Assembly (NCBI RefSeq): GCF_003569915.1
Contig: NZ_KZ984447.1
Span: 106,500-170,499 of the forward strand
DNA length: 64,000 bases
Origin: Comamonas testosteroni
GTDB taxonomy: Bacteria; Pseudomonadota; Gammaproteobacteria; Burkholderiales; Burkholderiaceae_C
Direction: 5' to 3'
Shown: positions 1-8,713 of the stretch, piece after piece
How positions within the stretch are numbered: position 1 is the first letter of the stretch
How the letters are laid out: each line of letters opens with the position of its first letter
Made by a program: the position numbers and the translations under genes
The notes under the pieces: generated by a model
What the model saw: only the letters and a program-made list of their open reading frames with translations
Databases searched by the model: none
Told to the model about the DNA's origin: nothing

Positions 1-426
1 AAAGCAGCACAGCGTGCCATAGACCTTGCCGTTGGCCAGCACAATGGGCGTGCTCAGATGCGCGCCTACCCTGAACGGGGTAACGGGTAACTGCGGAAAT
101 GCGGGGTGCGTGGCCGCGTCATGCACGAGCCGGGGCAGGGTGCCGTCGAGCACGCACTGGCAAAACGACTCTTCCAGAGAGCTACCGCCGCCGGTGGCAA
201 TCAGCTCCTTGCCGGGGGCCGTGTCCACATGCTGGAACATGCGCTGGCCGTCGCGGATTTCGGAGACAAAAATCACTTCCATGCCCAGGTGTTCGCGCAG
301 ATCGTGCAGTACCTGGCGTACGTTTTCATCTACCAGATCATCGCTGTCATCGGCCGTGGCCAGCAACAGCTCGCTGACATTGACTTCCAGTGCTTGCGGT
401 TCGTAGTCCCAGGTGTGAATGGCCAT
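1..426 (-). CDS. GAF-domain sensor protein, N-terminal part (runs off the left edge)
   Basis: The frame opens at ATG 426 and leaves the window after 142 codons, so only the N-terminus is visible. From about residue 35 it reads as a GAF ligand- or redox-sensing fold: the strand MEVIFVSEI, a helix around FCQCVLDGTL and the terminal block YGTLCCF (residues 136-142). That last block is typical of GAF domains placed in front of EAL, GGDEF or histidine-kinase outputs. The output domain lies outside the window, so signalling by cyclic di-GMP is only one possibility. It is transcribed away from hipA, with about 95 bases between the GAF start and the hipA stop. Confidence 0.7.
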   Translation of the reverse strand, partial: MAIHTWDYEPQALEVNVSELLLATADDSDDLVDENVRQVLHDLREHLGMEVIFVSEIRDGQRMFQHVDTAPGKELIATGGGSSLEESFCQCVLDGTLPRLVHDAATHPAFPQLPVTPFRVGAHLSTPIVLANGKVYGTLCCF

Positions 427-520
427 GGTGCTCTCCTTGTCTGCCTTTCCTCGGTGTGGGCCTATTGTGGCTGAGTCAGATGTGTCACTACATTAAAAAT
501 TGGTAAGCGCACTTTTCCAA

Positions 521-1846
521 TTAGCTTTTAGCCAGTTGCACTGAGCCTTGCAGCCGCGCCGTGATGCTCTCGCGCATGCTGGGCGGTGCATCGCGCAGCA
601 GCGTGGGCCACTGCGCCTGCGCTTGCGCCGCCAGCTCGCGCAGCAGGCTGATATGGCGCGGCACGCGCAGCAGCCCGGCGGCCTGCATTAGCGCGCGCAG
701 ATCGTCCCAGCGCAATGCGCTGAGCTGGGCATCGATGGCACGGTTGACCGCGTACTGGCCGCTGGGCGCTTTGTGCAGAAAGGCGGCAATACAGACCGGG
801 TCATACAGCGGCGAGAGCTGGGGCTGCCGCCCGTCCGGGTAAATCAGCGCCCAGTTCTTGAGATGGGCGTCGGTATTGCCCATCAGCGTGAAGACCAGCA
901 TGCGGGCCAGAAATTCGCGCGTGTCCTGCACAGGCTGCTGGCTCAGGCGGTTGAGCACGCGCAGCATGGTCACCCAATCCTGCAGCGGCTGGGCGGGGTT
1001 GCGCTGGCCGTACTTCTGGCGCGGTGCATAGCCCAGTACCTGGTTGAACTCTTCCATGTGCACGCGCGCGCCGCCGGGAAGGTGGTCAAAACGGTCCACG
1101 GCCAGAATTTCATTGAAAGGAATCTGCTCGGGCAGCTCGGCCTCGGCCCGGCTGATGATGCGGGCGCTGGCGCAGTTCAAGCCCAAGCTGGCGCACAACT
1201 GGTAGCCCATGAACTCATTGGCCACCAGATCGGGGTGGGCCGTGGTGGGCAGCTTGAGGATGGTGCTGCCCGCCTGACCATGGCGGTGAATGGTGTAGCG
1301 CCGCCCGTTGTGCACGGCGCTGAACTTGGTGACCACGCCGGGCAGCGATGCCGCGTCCTCCACCGGATACTCGACAAAACCGGGCTCCAGCACATCCAGC
1401 CCCTGCGTGGTGTGCCAGTGGCGCACAGTGTCGGGAATGCCTTGCTGGGGCGGCACGGGTTCGACCTCCAGCGCGCCCATCAGGTCGCGGCCTGCGGCGG
1501 CCAGCAGTTCGAACTCATCGTCTGGCGCACAGCCCCGTTCGGCGGCCAGCCGCTCGCGGTTATGGCCTTCGGGTAGTAGGTTCTGAAAATACACGGGCCA
1601 GCGCCCATCAGTGCGCACCAGCCGCGCATCGCGCATGGAGGACAGAATCTGCCGCGTGGCCGCTTCGCTGTCACCGGTCAGGCTCAGCGACAGCGTGGGG
1701 CGCTGCGGGTCGTTGATGTAATCCTCGTCAAACGACACCCGCAGAATGTCGCCATATTGCGAGAGATAGCCAATGCCCCGCCGCCCGCCACCCTGAGCCG
1801 CCGGGCGGTGCATGAACAGGCGCAGATAGCGGATGGCGGTGCTCAT
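521..1846 (-). CDS. hipA: HipA-family serine/threonine kinase toxin
   Basis: This 441-residue protein has the HipA layout. The N-terminal subdomain carries FQNLLPEG (87-94) and a RDLMGALEVEP segment (120-130). The kinase core has an ATP-lysine block ILKLP (K198), FNEILAVDRFD (244-254), the catalytic loop GNTDAHLKN (323-331, D326) and LSPLYDP (D349), so all catalytic residues are kept and the toxin should be active. HipA kinases phosphorylate aminoacyl-tRNA synthetases such as GltX, halting translation and promoting persistence; the target here is unknown. It lies 18 bases downstream of the HTH antitoxin gene on the same strand, the standard antitoxin-first order. Confidence 0.9.
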   Translation of the reverse strand: MSTAIRYLRLFMHRPAAQGGGRRGIGYLSQYGDILRVSFDEDYINDPQRPTLSLSLTGDSEAATRQILSSMRDARLVRTDGRWPVYFQNLLPEGHNRERLAAERGCAPDDEFELLAAAGRDLMGALEVEPVPPQQGIPDTVRHWHTTQGLDVLEPGFVEYPVEDAASLPGVVTKFSAVHNGRRYTIHRHGQAGSTILKLPTTAHPDLVANEFMGYQLCASLGLNCASARIISRAEAELPEQIPFNEILAVDRFDHLPGGARVHMEEFNQVLGYAPRQKYGQRNPAQPLQDWVTMLRVLNRLSQQPVQDTREFLARMLVFTLMGNTDAHLKNWALIYPDGRQPQLSPLYDPVCIAAFLHKAPSGQYAVNRAIDAQLSALRWDDLRALMQAAGLLRVPRHISLLRELAAQAQAQWPTLLRDAPPSMRESITARLQGSVQLAKS

Positions 1847-1864
1847 CGTGGTTTTAGAGGTGAT

Positions 1865-2161
1865 TTAGAGGCTGTCCACAATCGAGGGCGGCGCGTCCGC
1901 CCCCTCGGGCTGGGCCAGAAACTTGCCGCCGGACTGGATAAAAGCCTGCAGCTCGGCGCGCAGGGCCGAAGGCACGGCAATCAGGTCCATATCCAGCACG
2001 CGGGCCATTTCCTGCAACGTGGAAAAGCGCGGGTCCACGTCGCCGGTTTCGGTGCGCTGCACGGCCATACGCGACAGCCCGGCGCGCGCCGCCAGATCGG
2101 CCTGGGTGATATGGGCGGCCTTGCGGGCCTGGGCCAGAGTAGCAATCAATGAAGAAGTCAT
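1865..2161 (-). CDS. hipB: HipB-like helix-turn-helix antitoxin
   Basis: This 98-residue XRE-type protein has its helix-turn-helix at about residues 16-40 (ITQADLAARAGLSRMAVQR). It precedes hipA in a two-gene operon and should bind HipA and repress the shared promoter. I use ATG 2161; an in-frame start exists at 2209, but that extension would be read from the AT-rich operator/promoter segment and looks non-coding. The C-terminal tail (about 70-98) is longer than the core fold and ends in a hydrophobic PPSIVDSL, as in HipB proteins whose tail matters for stability. Confidence 0.85.
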   Translation of the reverse strand: MTSSLIATLAQARKAAHITQADLAARAGLSRMAVQRTETGDVDPRFSTLQEMARVLDMDLIAVPSALRAELQAFIQSGGKFLAQPEGADAPPSIVDSL

Positions 2162-2207
2162 GAATACTAATATACTCTTTTTATGTATTTTGAGTATTTT
2201 GTGATTC
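2162..2207 (-). promoter_or_regulatory. Probable hipBA operator/promoter
   Basis: An AT-rich stretch lies directly upstream of the hipB start. It holds two 16-base arms, 2162-2177 and 2192-2207, that are inverted copies matching at 12 of 16 positions and separated by 14 bases. A TATATT-like -10 lies within the arm next to the start codon. This is the geometry expected for autoregulation by a HipB dimer. Confidence 0.5.
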
Positions 2208-2323
2208 ATTGAAGGTGACAGTCTGTGGCCAAGAAGCCTGTTTTGTCACCCGGCGCCACGGCCCTGCCATAGTGTGGGAGCATTGTTGCCACTCGCACAG
2301 AACCAGAAATCAGGGAGAGCACT

Positions 2324-3778
2324 TTGGATTGGATTGCAAGTCTGCTGAGCCAGGAGCATGTCAAGCTATGGCTGTCCGTGGGCTGGACGCTGTACATCAT
2401 CGTGGTCAGCGTCTGGATCTTGCTGCAGCGCAGCCAGCCGGTGGCCACGCTGAGCTGGTTGCTGTCCATGGCGGCGTTGCCGGTGGTGGGGTTGGTCATT
2501 TACTACTTCTTTGGCCCGCAGCGCATGAAGCGTCAGCGCATCAAGCGGCTGCGCTCGCGCAAGCGCTCCCAGGTGCGCGCCAGCATTCAGCGGCTGCGCG
2601 AGCGCATGCCCAACGAAGACGCACGCCTGCATCAGGTCGCGCGCCTGGTTGCCGCGACCAGTGATTTTCCGGTCAGCACCGCCACGGGGCTGCACCTGCT
2701 GACGGGTGGTGCGGCCACCTTCGACGCCATCATGCAGGCCGTGACAGATGCCAGACACCATGTGCATCTGGAGTACTACATCTACGAGCCAGACCAGACG
2801 GGCACGGCGCTGCGCGACTTGCTGGTGCAAAAAGCGAAGCAGGGCGTGCAGGTGCGCCTGCTGGTTGATGCGCTGGGCTCCAAGAAGCTGGGGCGCAAAT
2901 TCCTCAAACCGCTGCTGGACGCAGGGGCCGAAGTGGCGCGTTTTCACGATGCCAAGATTGGCCGCCGCGTGCGGCCCGTCGTCAACTTTCGCACCCACCG
3001 CAAGATTCTGGTTTGCGACGGCCTGATTGGCTTTACCGGTGGCGTGAACGTGACCGACGAGGAAAACGAGCGCATCCGCTCCGACGCCTACCACGATGTG
3101 CATCTGCAGGTTCAAGGGGCAGTGGTCAGCTGGTTGCAGACCGTCTTCATGGAGGACTGGACCTATGCGCTAGGCCGCAAGCCCGATCAGTGGCCTGCCG
3201 ATATCGACCTGTTGCTGCCCGATTGCGCCGATGGGGACACTCCCATGCAGGTCATCACCTCAGGCCCGGACAACAGCCTGCAGGCGATTTACCGCGCCCA
3301 TCTGGCATCCATTCACGCGGCCGAGCAGCGCGTGTGGCTCACAACGCCGTACTTTGTGCCCACCGAAGCCGCGCTGGCAGCGCTTACCAACGCGGCGCTG
3401 CGCGGCGTGGATGTGCAGATTCTGGTGCCCAAAAAGTCCGATTCCATCTTTGTGACGGCGGCTGCGCGCTCCTATTTTGATGAGCTGATTCGCTGCGGCG
3501 TGCGCGTGCATGAGTATGCGGCCAGCATGCTGCACTCCAAGACGCTGGTGGTGGATGACAACATCGCCATCATCGGCACGGCCAATTTCGACTACCGCAG
3601 CTTCTTCCTCAACTACGAGGTTTGCCTGATCGGCTACGGCTCGCTGCTCAACGCCGAGCTGGCAGAGCAGTTCAAGGTCGATCTGAAGAATGCACAAGTC
3701 GTGCACTACAAGAGCGAAAAGCGCTTTCTGCGTCGATTGTTCGACTCCGTGGCGCGCTTGACCTCGCCCCTGCTGTGA
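2324..3778 (+). CDS. cls: Cardiolipin synthase
   Basis: This 484-residue phospholipase-D-superfamily enzyme makes cardiolipin at the inner membrane by condensing phosphatidylglycerol. Two N-terminal membrane segments (about 15-35 and 41-64) are followed by a basic linker rich in K/R. Two HKD motifs follow: H225-R-K227 with D232, and H404-S-K406 with D411. Both catalytic sites are intact and the length fits the ClsA type. The start is TTG 2324, preceded by AGGGAGAG six bases upstream; no ATG fits better. The stop codon shares its A with the start of the sirtuin gene. Confidence 0.95.
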   Translation: MDWIASLLSQEHVKLWLSVGWTLYIIVVSVWILLQRSQPVATLSWLLSMAALPVVGLVIYYFFGPQRMKRQRIKRLRSRKRSQVRASIQRLRERMPNEDARLHQVARLVAATSDFPVSTATGLHLLTGGAATFDAIMQAVTDARHHVHLEYYIYEPDQTGTALRDLLVQKAKQGVQVRLLVDALGSKKLGRKFLKPLLDAGAEVARFHDAKIGRRVRPVVNFRTHRKILVCDGLIGFTGGVNVTDEENERIRSDAYHDVHLQVQGAVVSWLQTVFMEDWTYALGRKPDQWPADIDLLLPDCADGDTPMQVITSGPDNSLQAIYRAHLASIHAAEQRVWLTTPYFVPTEAALAALTNAALRGVDVQILVPKKSDSIFVTAAARSYFDELIRCGVRVHEYAASMLHSKTLVVDDNIAIIGTANFDYRSFFLNYEVCLIGYGSLLNAELAEQFKVDLKNAQVVHYKSEKRFLRRLFDSVARLTSPLL

Positions 3779-4611
3779 TGACGCTGGCGGAACAACTCCA
3801 ACAACAGCGGCTGCAGGACTGGCTGCGCGATCATCCGCGTCTGCTGGTGATTACCGGCGCGGGCTGCAGCACTGAAGTCGGCATTCCCGACTACCGCGAC
3901 GCCGCAGGCCAGTGGAAGCGGCCCCAGCCCGTGACCTATCAGGCCTTCATGGGCGAGGCACTGGTGCGCCAGCGCTATTGGGCACGCTCCATGCTGGGCT
4001 GGCGCGTGATGGGGCAGGCCCAGCCGGGCACAGCCCACAAGGCGCTGGCGCTGCTGGAGCAGCAAGGCTGGCTGGAGCTGCTGATCACCCAGAACGTCGA
4101 CGGCCTGCACAGCGCGGCGGGCAGTGTGAACACGGTCGATCTGCATGGCCGCATCGACACCGTGCGCTGCATGGACTGCGGCCACCGCTTTGCGCGCGCC
4201 GATCTGCAGCACGAACTGCTGGCGCGCAACCCTGAATGGGCGCAGCTGTATGCGGCCCCCGCGCCGGACGGCGACGCAGATCTGGAAGGGCGCGACTTCA
4301 GCCTCTTTGAGGTGCCCAACTGCCCGCATTGCGGCACGGGCCTGATCAAGCCCGATGTGGTCTTCTACGGCGAATCCGTGCCGCGCGAGCGCGTGCAGAC
4401 CTGTGTGGACGCGCTGGGTAGGGCTGATGCGTTGCTGATTGCGGGCTCGTCCCTCATGGTCTATTCCGGCTACCGCTTTGCCGCAGCGGCGCGCGAGCAG
4501 GGCAAGAGCGTGGTCGCGATCAACCAGGGCGTGACGCGGGCCGATGCTTTGCTGGAATTCAAGGTCGAGGCCGATGTGGGCCGGACGCTGATGGCGCTGA
4601 CTGAAGTCTGA
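3778..4611 (+). CDS. Sir2-family NAD-dependent protein deacylase
   Basis: This 277-residue sirtuin carries the NAD-binding ITGAGCSTEVGIPDYRD (25-41), TQNVD (104-108), the catalytic H123 in VDLHGR, and two zinc pairs C131-x2-C134 and C182-x2-C185. A late INQG block follows. It should remove acetyl or longer acyl groups from protein lysines. The long acidic insertion between the zinc pairs (about 150-180) resembles bacterial class II/SIRT4-like sirtuins, so the acyl preference is open. ATG 3778 overlaps the cls stop by one base (TGATG), so the two genes are probably translationally coupled. Confidence 0.92.
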   Translation: MTLAEQLQQQRLQDWLRDHPRLLVITGAGCSTEVGIPDYRDAAGQWKRPQPVTYQAFMGEALVRQRYWARSMLGWRVMGQAQPGTAHKALALLEQQGWLELLITQNVDGLHSAAGSVNTVDLHGRIDTVRCMDCGHRFARADLQHELLARNPEWAQLYAAPAPDGDADLEGRDFSLFEVPNCPHCGTGLIKPDVVFYGESVPRERVQTCVDALGRADALLIAGSSLMVYSGYRFAAAAREQGKSVVAINQGVTRADALLEFKVEADVGRTLMALTEV

Positions 4612-4629
4612 TGGACCTTTCCATTCCTG

Positions 4630-4677
4630 TTTTGATAGCTGCTTGCCTAAGTACTATATGGACATGAAGGCAATTTG
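4630..4677 (+). repeat. Repeat family A copy (about 50 bp)
   Basis: This segment reads TTTGATAGCTGCTTGCC, then an AT-rich middle, then GGACATGAAGGCAATTTG. It is one of at least fifteen scattered copies with the same left (TTGATAGCT) and right (GAC-TAGAGGC-TTT) ends. It lies between the sirtuin and exonuclease genes. Confidence 0.7.
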
Positions 4678-4724
4678 ATGCATATTCAGATCGCCGGGCG
4701 GCTTCACAGGCATACTTCGGCACC

Positions 4725-6164
4725 ATGGCTCATACCTTCTTCTGGCACGACTACGAAACCTTTGGCGCCCAGCCGCGCTATGACCGCCCGGCGCAGTTTG
4801 CGGGCATCCGCACCGACGATCAGCTCAACGAAATCGGCGAGCCCGTCATGTGGTACTGCCAGCCCGCCAATGACTATCTGCCAGACCCGCAGTCCTGCCT
4901 GATCACCGGCATCACCCCCCAGCGCGCGCTCGAAGAAGGCCTGCCCGAGCATGAATTTGCAGCCCTGATCGAGGCCGAACTGGCCCAGGCCGGTACCGTG
5001 GGCGTGGGCTACAACACCATCCGCTTTGACGACGAGATCACGCGCTTCATGTTCTGGCGCAATCTGATCGACCCCTATGCGCGCGAATGGCAAAACGGCT
5101 GCGGCCGCTGGGATTTGCTGGATGTGGTGCGCATGGTCTATGCGCTGCGCCCGGACGGCATTCAGTGGCCCACCAAGGAAGACGGCTCGCCCAGCTTCAA
5201 GCTCGAAGACCTGGCCCGCGCCAATGGCCTGCTGCACGAACAAGCCCACGACGCGCTCAGCGATGTGCGGGCCACGATTGCGCTGGCCCGGCTGATCCGC
5301 GAAAAACAGCCGCGCCTGTTTGACTTTGCTTTTGGTCTGCACAAAAAAGACGCTGCCCTGCGTGAGATGGGCCTGCCCGCTACGCAGGAGCATGCGCGCC
5401 CGTTTTTGCACATCACCGGCATGATTCGCCCCGAGCGCGGCTGTCTGGCTGTGATGTGGCCGCTGGCCACGCACCCCACGAACAAGAACGAAGTCATCTG
5501 CTGGGATCTGGCTGCCGACCCCAGCGAACTGGCGGGCATCAGCATCGAAGACCTGCGCCTGCGTCTGTTCACGCGCCAGGCCGATCTGCCCGAAGGCGTG
5601 ACGCGCCTGCCCATCAAGAGCATTCACGTCAACAAATCGCCCATGGTGGTGGGCAGCCTCAAGACGCTGAGCCCCGCCATGGCCGAAAAATGGGGCGTGA
5701 ACATGGAGCAATGCCTGCAGTTTGCCGCCATTGCGCGTGACCTGCCCGATATGAGCGCGCAGTGGAAAGCCATCTTCACGCGCGAGGCGGGCGAGCCACT
5801 GGACGCCGATCAGGACTTGTACGGCGGCTTTGTCGGCAATGAAGACCGCCGCCGCTTGCAGCATGTCAAAAGCCTGCAGCCGCAGGAGCTGGCGCTGGAC
5901 AAGACCGGTTTTGACGATGAGCGCCTCAAGGAGCTGGTCTGGCGCTACCGCGCGCGCAACTTCCCGCTGACACTCAATGCCGCCGAGCGCGAGCGCTGGG
6001 AACAGCACCGCGCGGCCTGCCTGATTGAAGGCGAGGGCGGGGCGCGCACGGCAGAGCAGATGTTTGCGATGATTGATGCGCTGTCGGAGACGGCGGATGA
6101 GCGGGCGGAGGAGATTCTGGGGGACCTCTACGATTACGCAGACGGCATCGTTCCTGAACAATGA
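4725..6164 (+). CDS. sbcB: Exodeoxyribonuclease I
   Basis: This 479-residue 3'-5' single-strand DNA exonuclease acts in recombination and mismatch repair. The DEDDh active site is visible: D9 and E11 in FFWHDYETFG, D102 in NTIRFDDE, and H175/D180 in QAHDALSD. The length fits E. coli SbcB. The C-terminal half (about 360-470) is the SH3-like and helical exonuclease C-terminal region. No partner genes are adjacent; it is a single unit ending at a family B repeat. Confidence 0.95.
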   Translation: MAHTFFWHDYETFGAQPRYDRPAQFAGIRTDDQLNEIGEPVMWYCQPANDYLPDPQSCLITGITPQRALEEGLPEHEFAALIEAELAQAGTVGVGYNTIRFDDEITRFMFWRNLIDPYAREWQNGCGRWDLLDVVRMVYALRPDGIQWPTKEDGSPSFKLEDLARANGLLHEQAHDALSDVRATIALARLIREKQPRLFDFAFGLHKKDAALREMGLPATQEHARPFLHITGMIRPERGCLAVMWPLATHPTNKNEVICWDLAADPSELAGISIEDLRLRLFTRQADLPEGVTRLPIKSIHVNKSPMVVGSLKTLSPAMAEKWGVNMEQCLQFAAIARDLPDMSAQWKAIFTREAGEPLDADQDLYGGFVGNEDRRRLQHVKSLQPQELALDKTGFDDERLKELVWRYRARNFPLTLNAAERERWEQHRAACLIEGEGGARTAEQMFAMIDALSETADERAEEILGDLYDYADGIVPEQ

Positions 6165-6165
6165 G

Positions 6166-6272
6166 GCACCCCCTGAGGCGCTGCGCGCCTTCCCCCTCTC
6201 TCTACGCGCTGCGCGCTAGGGGAGGGAGACAATGCCTTCGCTGCGAGGCGGCTCTTGCTCGGCATTCCTGAT
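6166..6272 (+). repeat. Repeat family B copy (about 100 bp)
   Basis: This is an intergenic sequence beginning CCCCCTGAGGCGCTGCGCGC, with a CCCTC...GGGAGGGAGAC middle and ending CGGCTCTTGCTCGGCATTCC. A second, diverged copy lies at 46108-46205 with the same order of blocks. It contains GC-rich inverted repeats and could fold as RNA, possibly working as a terminator after sbcB. Confidence 0.6.
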
Positions 6273-6327
6273 TTGGGCTGTGCCTGTTCAGGCTTTTGTG
6301 GCCTGTGCTGGTTGGGGCATGCCAGTT

Positions 6328-6948
6328 TCAGGCGGTAGCCTTGCGCAGATTTTCTCGGGCTTGCTGCTCCAGCTTTTGGGCAAAGTGCGGCGTTGAGTAG
6401 ATGTGCTCGCGCTGCAGAAAGCCTTGCAGCACCTGTTTACGCTTGAAGCTGTAGATCAACCCTGGCGCCCACGCATATTCGGCGCGCACCTGGCGGTCAT
6501 ATTCGGCAAAGCGCTCGGGTGCTGCGCCCAGAATTGCCAGGTCGATATCGACCAGCAACTGCGCATCGGCCTCTTCCGGCACTGCGGCATGGCAAGTGGC
6601 CATGATGAGCGCATGCACGCGCTGGCAAGCCGCTTCTCTGACGCCGCAATCGGCCAATGCCTGCACCGCCCAGTCAGCGCTGCGCTGCTCGTTGTCCTTG
6701 GCCTTGAGTTCATAGATGGCGTCGTGAAACCACAGCGCTATTTCCACTTCGCCGCTGTGCCGGGCCAGCGTCTGTGCATCTTCAAAATGGTTCAGGCATT
6801 CGGCCAGATGTTGCTGGTTGTGATAGTGGCGCTGCGGCTTGGCCCAGGCCGCCAGCAACTGTTGCTTGAAGTTGGGCGATGGCTGCGTGCCCAGCGCTTG
6901 CCAGCAGCGCTGCCAGGAGCGGTCAAACAAGGCGCTGTGCTCAGTCAT
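6328..6948 (-). CDS. Predicted HD-superfamily metal-dependent phosphohydrolase
   Basis: This 206-residue protein belongs to the COG4339 group of HD hydrolases, whose substrates are unknown. Metal-ligand candidates are H43 and H47 in YHNQQHL and the HD doublet H75-D76 in WFHDAIYE. A later TCHAAVPEEAD segment and DIDLAILG supply the remaining acidic ligands usual for this fold. It starts 5 bases downstream of the SpmA/SpmB-like gene on the same strand, so the two are co-transcribed. Confidence 0.8.
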   Translation of the reverse strand: MTEHSALFDRSWQRCWQALGTQPSPNFKQQLLAAWAKPQRHYHNQQHLAECLNHFEDAQTLARHSGEVEIALWFHDAIYELKAKDNEQRSADWAVQALADCGVREAACQRVHALIMATCHAAVPEEADAQLLVDIDLAILGAAPERFAEYDRQVRAEYAWAPGLIYSFKRKQVLQGFLQREHIYSTPHFAQKLEQQARENLRKATA

Positions 6949-6953
6949 GGCGT

Positions 6954-8183
6954 TTATCCAAAGAATTTGTAGCAGACGGCAATGGCGGCGACGACGCCTG
7001 CCAGCTCGGCCACCAGTGCGCAGGGCACGGCATGGCGGGCGCGCTGAATGCCTACGGCGCCAAAGTACACGGCCAGCACGTAGAAGGTGGTTTCGGTACT
7101 GCCTTGCACGGTGGCAGCGGTCAGGGCGGCAAAGCTGTCCACGCCCTGGCTTTGCATGGTCTCGATCAGCATGGCGCGCGCGGCGCTGCCTGAAAACGGT
7201 TTGACCAGCGCCGTGGGCAGCGCATCAACAAAGCGGTTGTCCATGCCCACGGCATCGACGGCCCAGCGAATGCCGGACAGCACATACTCCAGCGCACCCG
7301 AGGCGCGAAACACGCCCACGGCGCAGAGCATGGCGACCAGATAGGGCAGCAGGTTCTTGGCAACGTCAAAGCCTTCCTTGGCCCCTTCGATAAAGCTGTC
7401 GTAGACCGCGATCTTTTTGTAGGTGCCCAGTGCGACAAACAGCACGATCAGCGCAAACAGAGTCAGATTGCCCATGAGCGAGGACAGATGGCTCACGGCC
7501 GCCGCGCTCAAGGTCGTGAGAAAGGCCATGAAAGCGGCCAGCGCCAGCCCCACGGGCAGCAGATATGCCAGCACCACGGGGCTGAAAATCGGCAGGCGCT
7601 GCACGATGGCCACGCTAAGCAGGCCCACCAGTGTGGATGCCGAAGTCGCCAGCAGGATGGGCAGGAACACCAGCGTTGGGTCCGGCGCGCCTTGCTGCAT
7701 GCGGTACATGAAGATGGTGACGGGCAGCAGCGTCAGGGACGAGGCATTGAGCACGAGGAACAGAATCTGCGCATTGGTCGCAGTGTCCGGGCGCGGGTTC
7801 AGCTCTTGCAGCGCGCGCATGGCTTTGAGGCCCATGGGCGTGGCGGCATTGTCCAGCCCCAGTCCATTGGCGGCAAAGTTCAGCGTGATCAGCCCCAGCG
7901 CCGGGTGGCCGCGCGGTACCTCGGGCATGAGCTTGGCAAACAGAGGGCCCAGAATTTTGGCCAGCCATTCGACAATGCCGGCTTTTTCGGCAATGCGCAA
8001 AAAGCCCAGCCACAGCGTGAGCGTGCCAAACAGCAGCACCATGACCTCGACCGAAAGCTTGGCCATGGCAAACAGCGCCTGCACCATGGCTGAAAACACT
8101 TCGGCCTGACCGCCAAGCAGCCACTGCGCCAGCGCAGCCACGGCTGCCACCAAGAAGAAACCCAGCCACAAGGCATTGAGCAT
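6954..8183 (-). CDS. Fused SpmA/SpmB-type nucleoside-recognition (Gate domain) membrane protein
   Basis: This 409-residue integral membrane protein has two homologous halves. The first (about 1-190) contains NFAANGLGLDNAATPMGLKA, a signature of spore maturation protein A. The second (about 230-409) contains FSGSAARAMLIE and QGSTETTFYVLAVYFG, signatures of SpmB. In spore formers these are separate proteins; Gram-negative bacteria often carry the fusion, where the role is unclear. About ten hydrophobic segments are visible. It heads a two-gene operon with the HD hydrolase. Confidence 0.85.
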   Translation of the reverse strand: MLNALWLGFFLVAAVAALAQWLLGGQAEVFSAMVQALFAMAKLSVEVMVLLFGTLTLWLGFLRIAEKAGIVEWLAKILGPLFAKLMPEVPRGHPALGLITLNFAANGLGLDNAATPMGLKAMRALQELNPRPDTATNAQILFLVLNASSLTLLPVTIFMYRMQQGAPDPTLVFLPILLATSASTLVGLLSVAIVQRLPIFSPVVLAYLLPVGLALAAFMAFLTTLSAAAVSHLSSLMGNLTLFALIVLFVALGTYKKIAVYDSFIEGAKEGFDVAKNLLPYLVAMLCAVGVFRASGALEYVLSGIRWAVDAVGMDNRFVDALPTALVKPFSGSAARAMLIETMQSQGVDSFAALTAATVQGSTETTFYVLAVYFGAVGIQRARHAVPCALVAELAGVVAAIAVCYKFFG

Positions 8184-8269
8184 AAAGACCTATCTGCGTC
8201 CTGAACTGGCGTCGATTATGCTTTTGCCAGAACGGTGCTTCGCCGGATTGATGCGCAGCGAGGGTTTAC

Positions 8270-8701
8270 ATGACAGATTCAGACCTGCAGGAGCCTCCAG
8301 GCATTGGCATCTATCTCACAGGGCTGTGGCTATTGGCTGCGCTATACGCATTCAGCGGCGTGTTTAGCCTGTACAAGCTGGTGGTTCTGTTCGCTGTGGA
8401 AGGCCAGGACCTGTCGCTGTTGCCTTCCATAGTGCTGGGCTGGTTTGCGGTGATGCTGTGCAACGCCTTGCTGAGCCTGACGACGGCCTGGTTCATGGTC
8501 AAGCGCCATCGTTATGCGATTGGGACTTCCTGGATCATGCTGGCGCTGTGGCTGGGCATACTGCTGCTCATGTGGATGAGTTTTGGCAGGCCCACGCGCT
8601 TTCAGCCGGGTGTCGGGCTGTTTTTCATGACAGGCCTGGTGATCTCTGGCGGGTCCATGGCTTATCTGTATTTTTTGCGTTTCAAAAAAATTCTGCACTG
8701 A
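8270..8701 (+). CDS. Small four-helix membrane protein (DUF2569-like)
   Basis: This 143-residue protein has four hydrophobic segments, about 13-35, 50-75, 85-105 and 112-135. The N-terminal GIGIYLTGLWLL resembles the opening of DUF2569 proteins, but I cannot confirm the family. It shares the ALLSLTTAW and AYLYFLRFKKIL blocks with the next gene, so the two are tandem paralogues. It is transcribed divergently from the SpmA/SpmB fusion gene, with an 86-base gap. Confidence 0.65.
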   Translation: MTDSDLQEPPGIGIYLTGLWLLAALYAFSGVFSLYKLVVLFAVEGQDLSLLPSIVLGWFAVMLCNALLSLTTAWFMVKRHRYAIGTSWIMLALWLGILLLMWMSFGRPTRFQPGVGLFFMTGLVISGGSMAYLYFLRFKKILH

Positions 8702-8713
8702 TGGAGGGTTGCG

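Noticed and set aside
4704..6161. 485-codon minus-strand open frame opposite exonuclease I
   Set aside because: It is antisense to a gene with intact catalytic motifs. Long antisense frames are common in GC-rich coding DNA, and the product has no recognisable domain.
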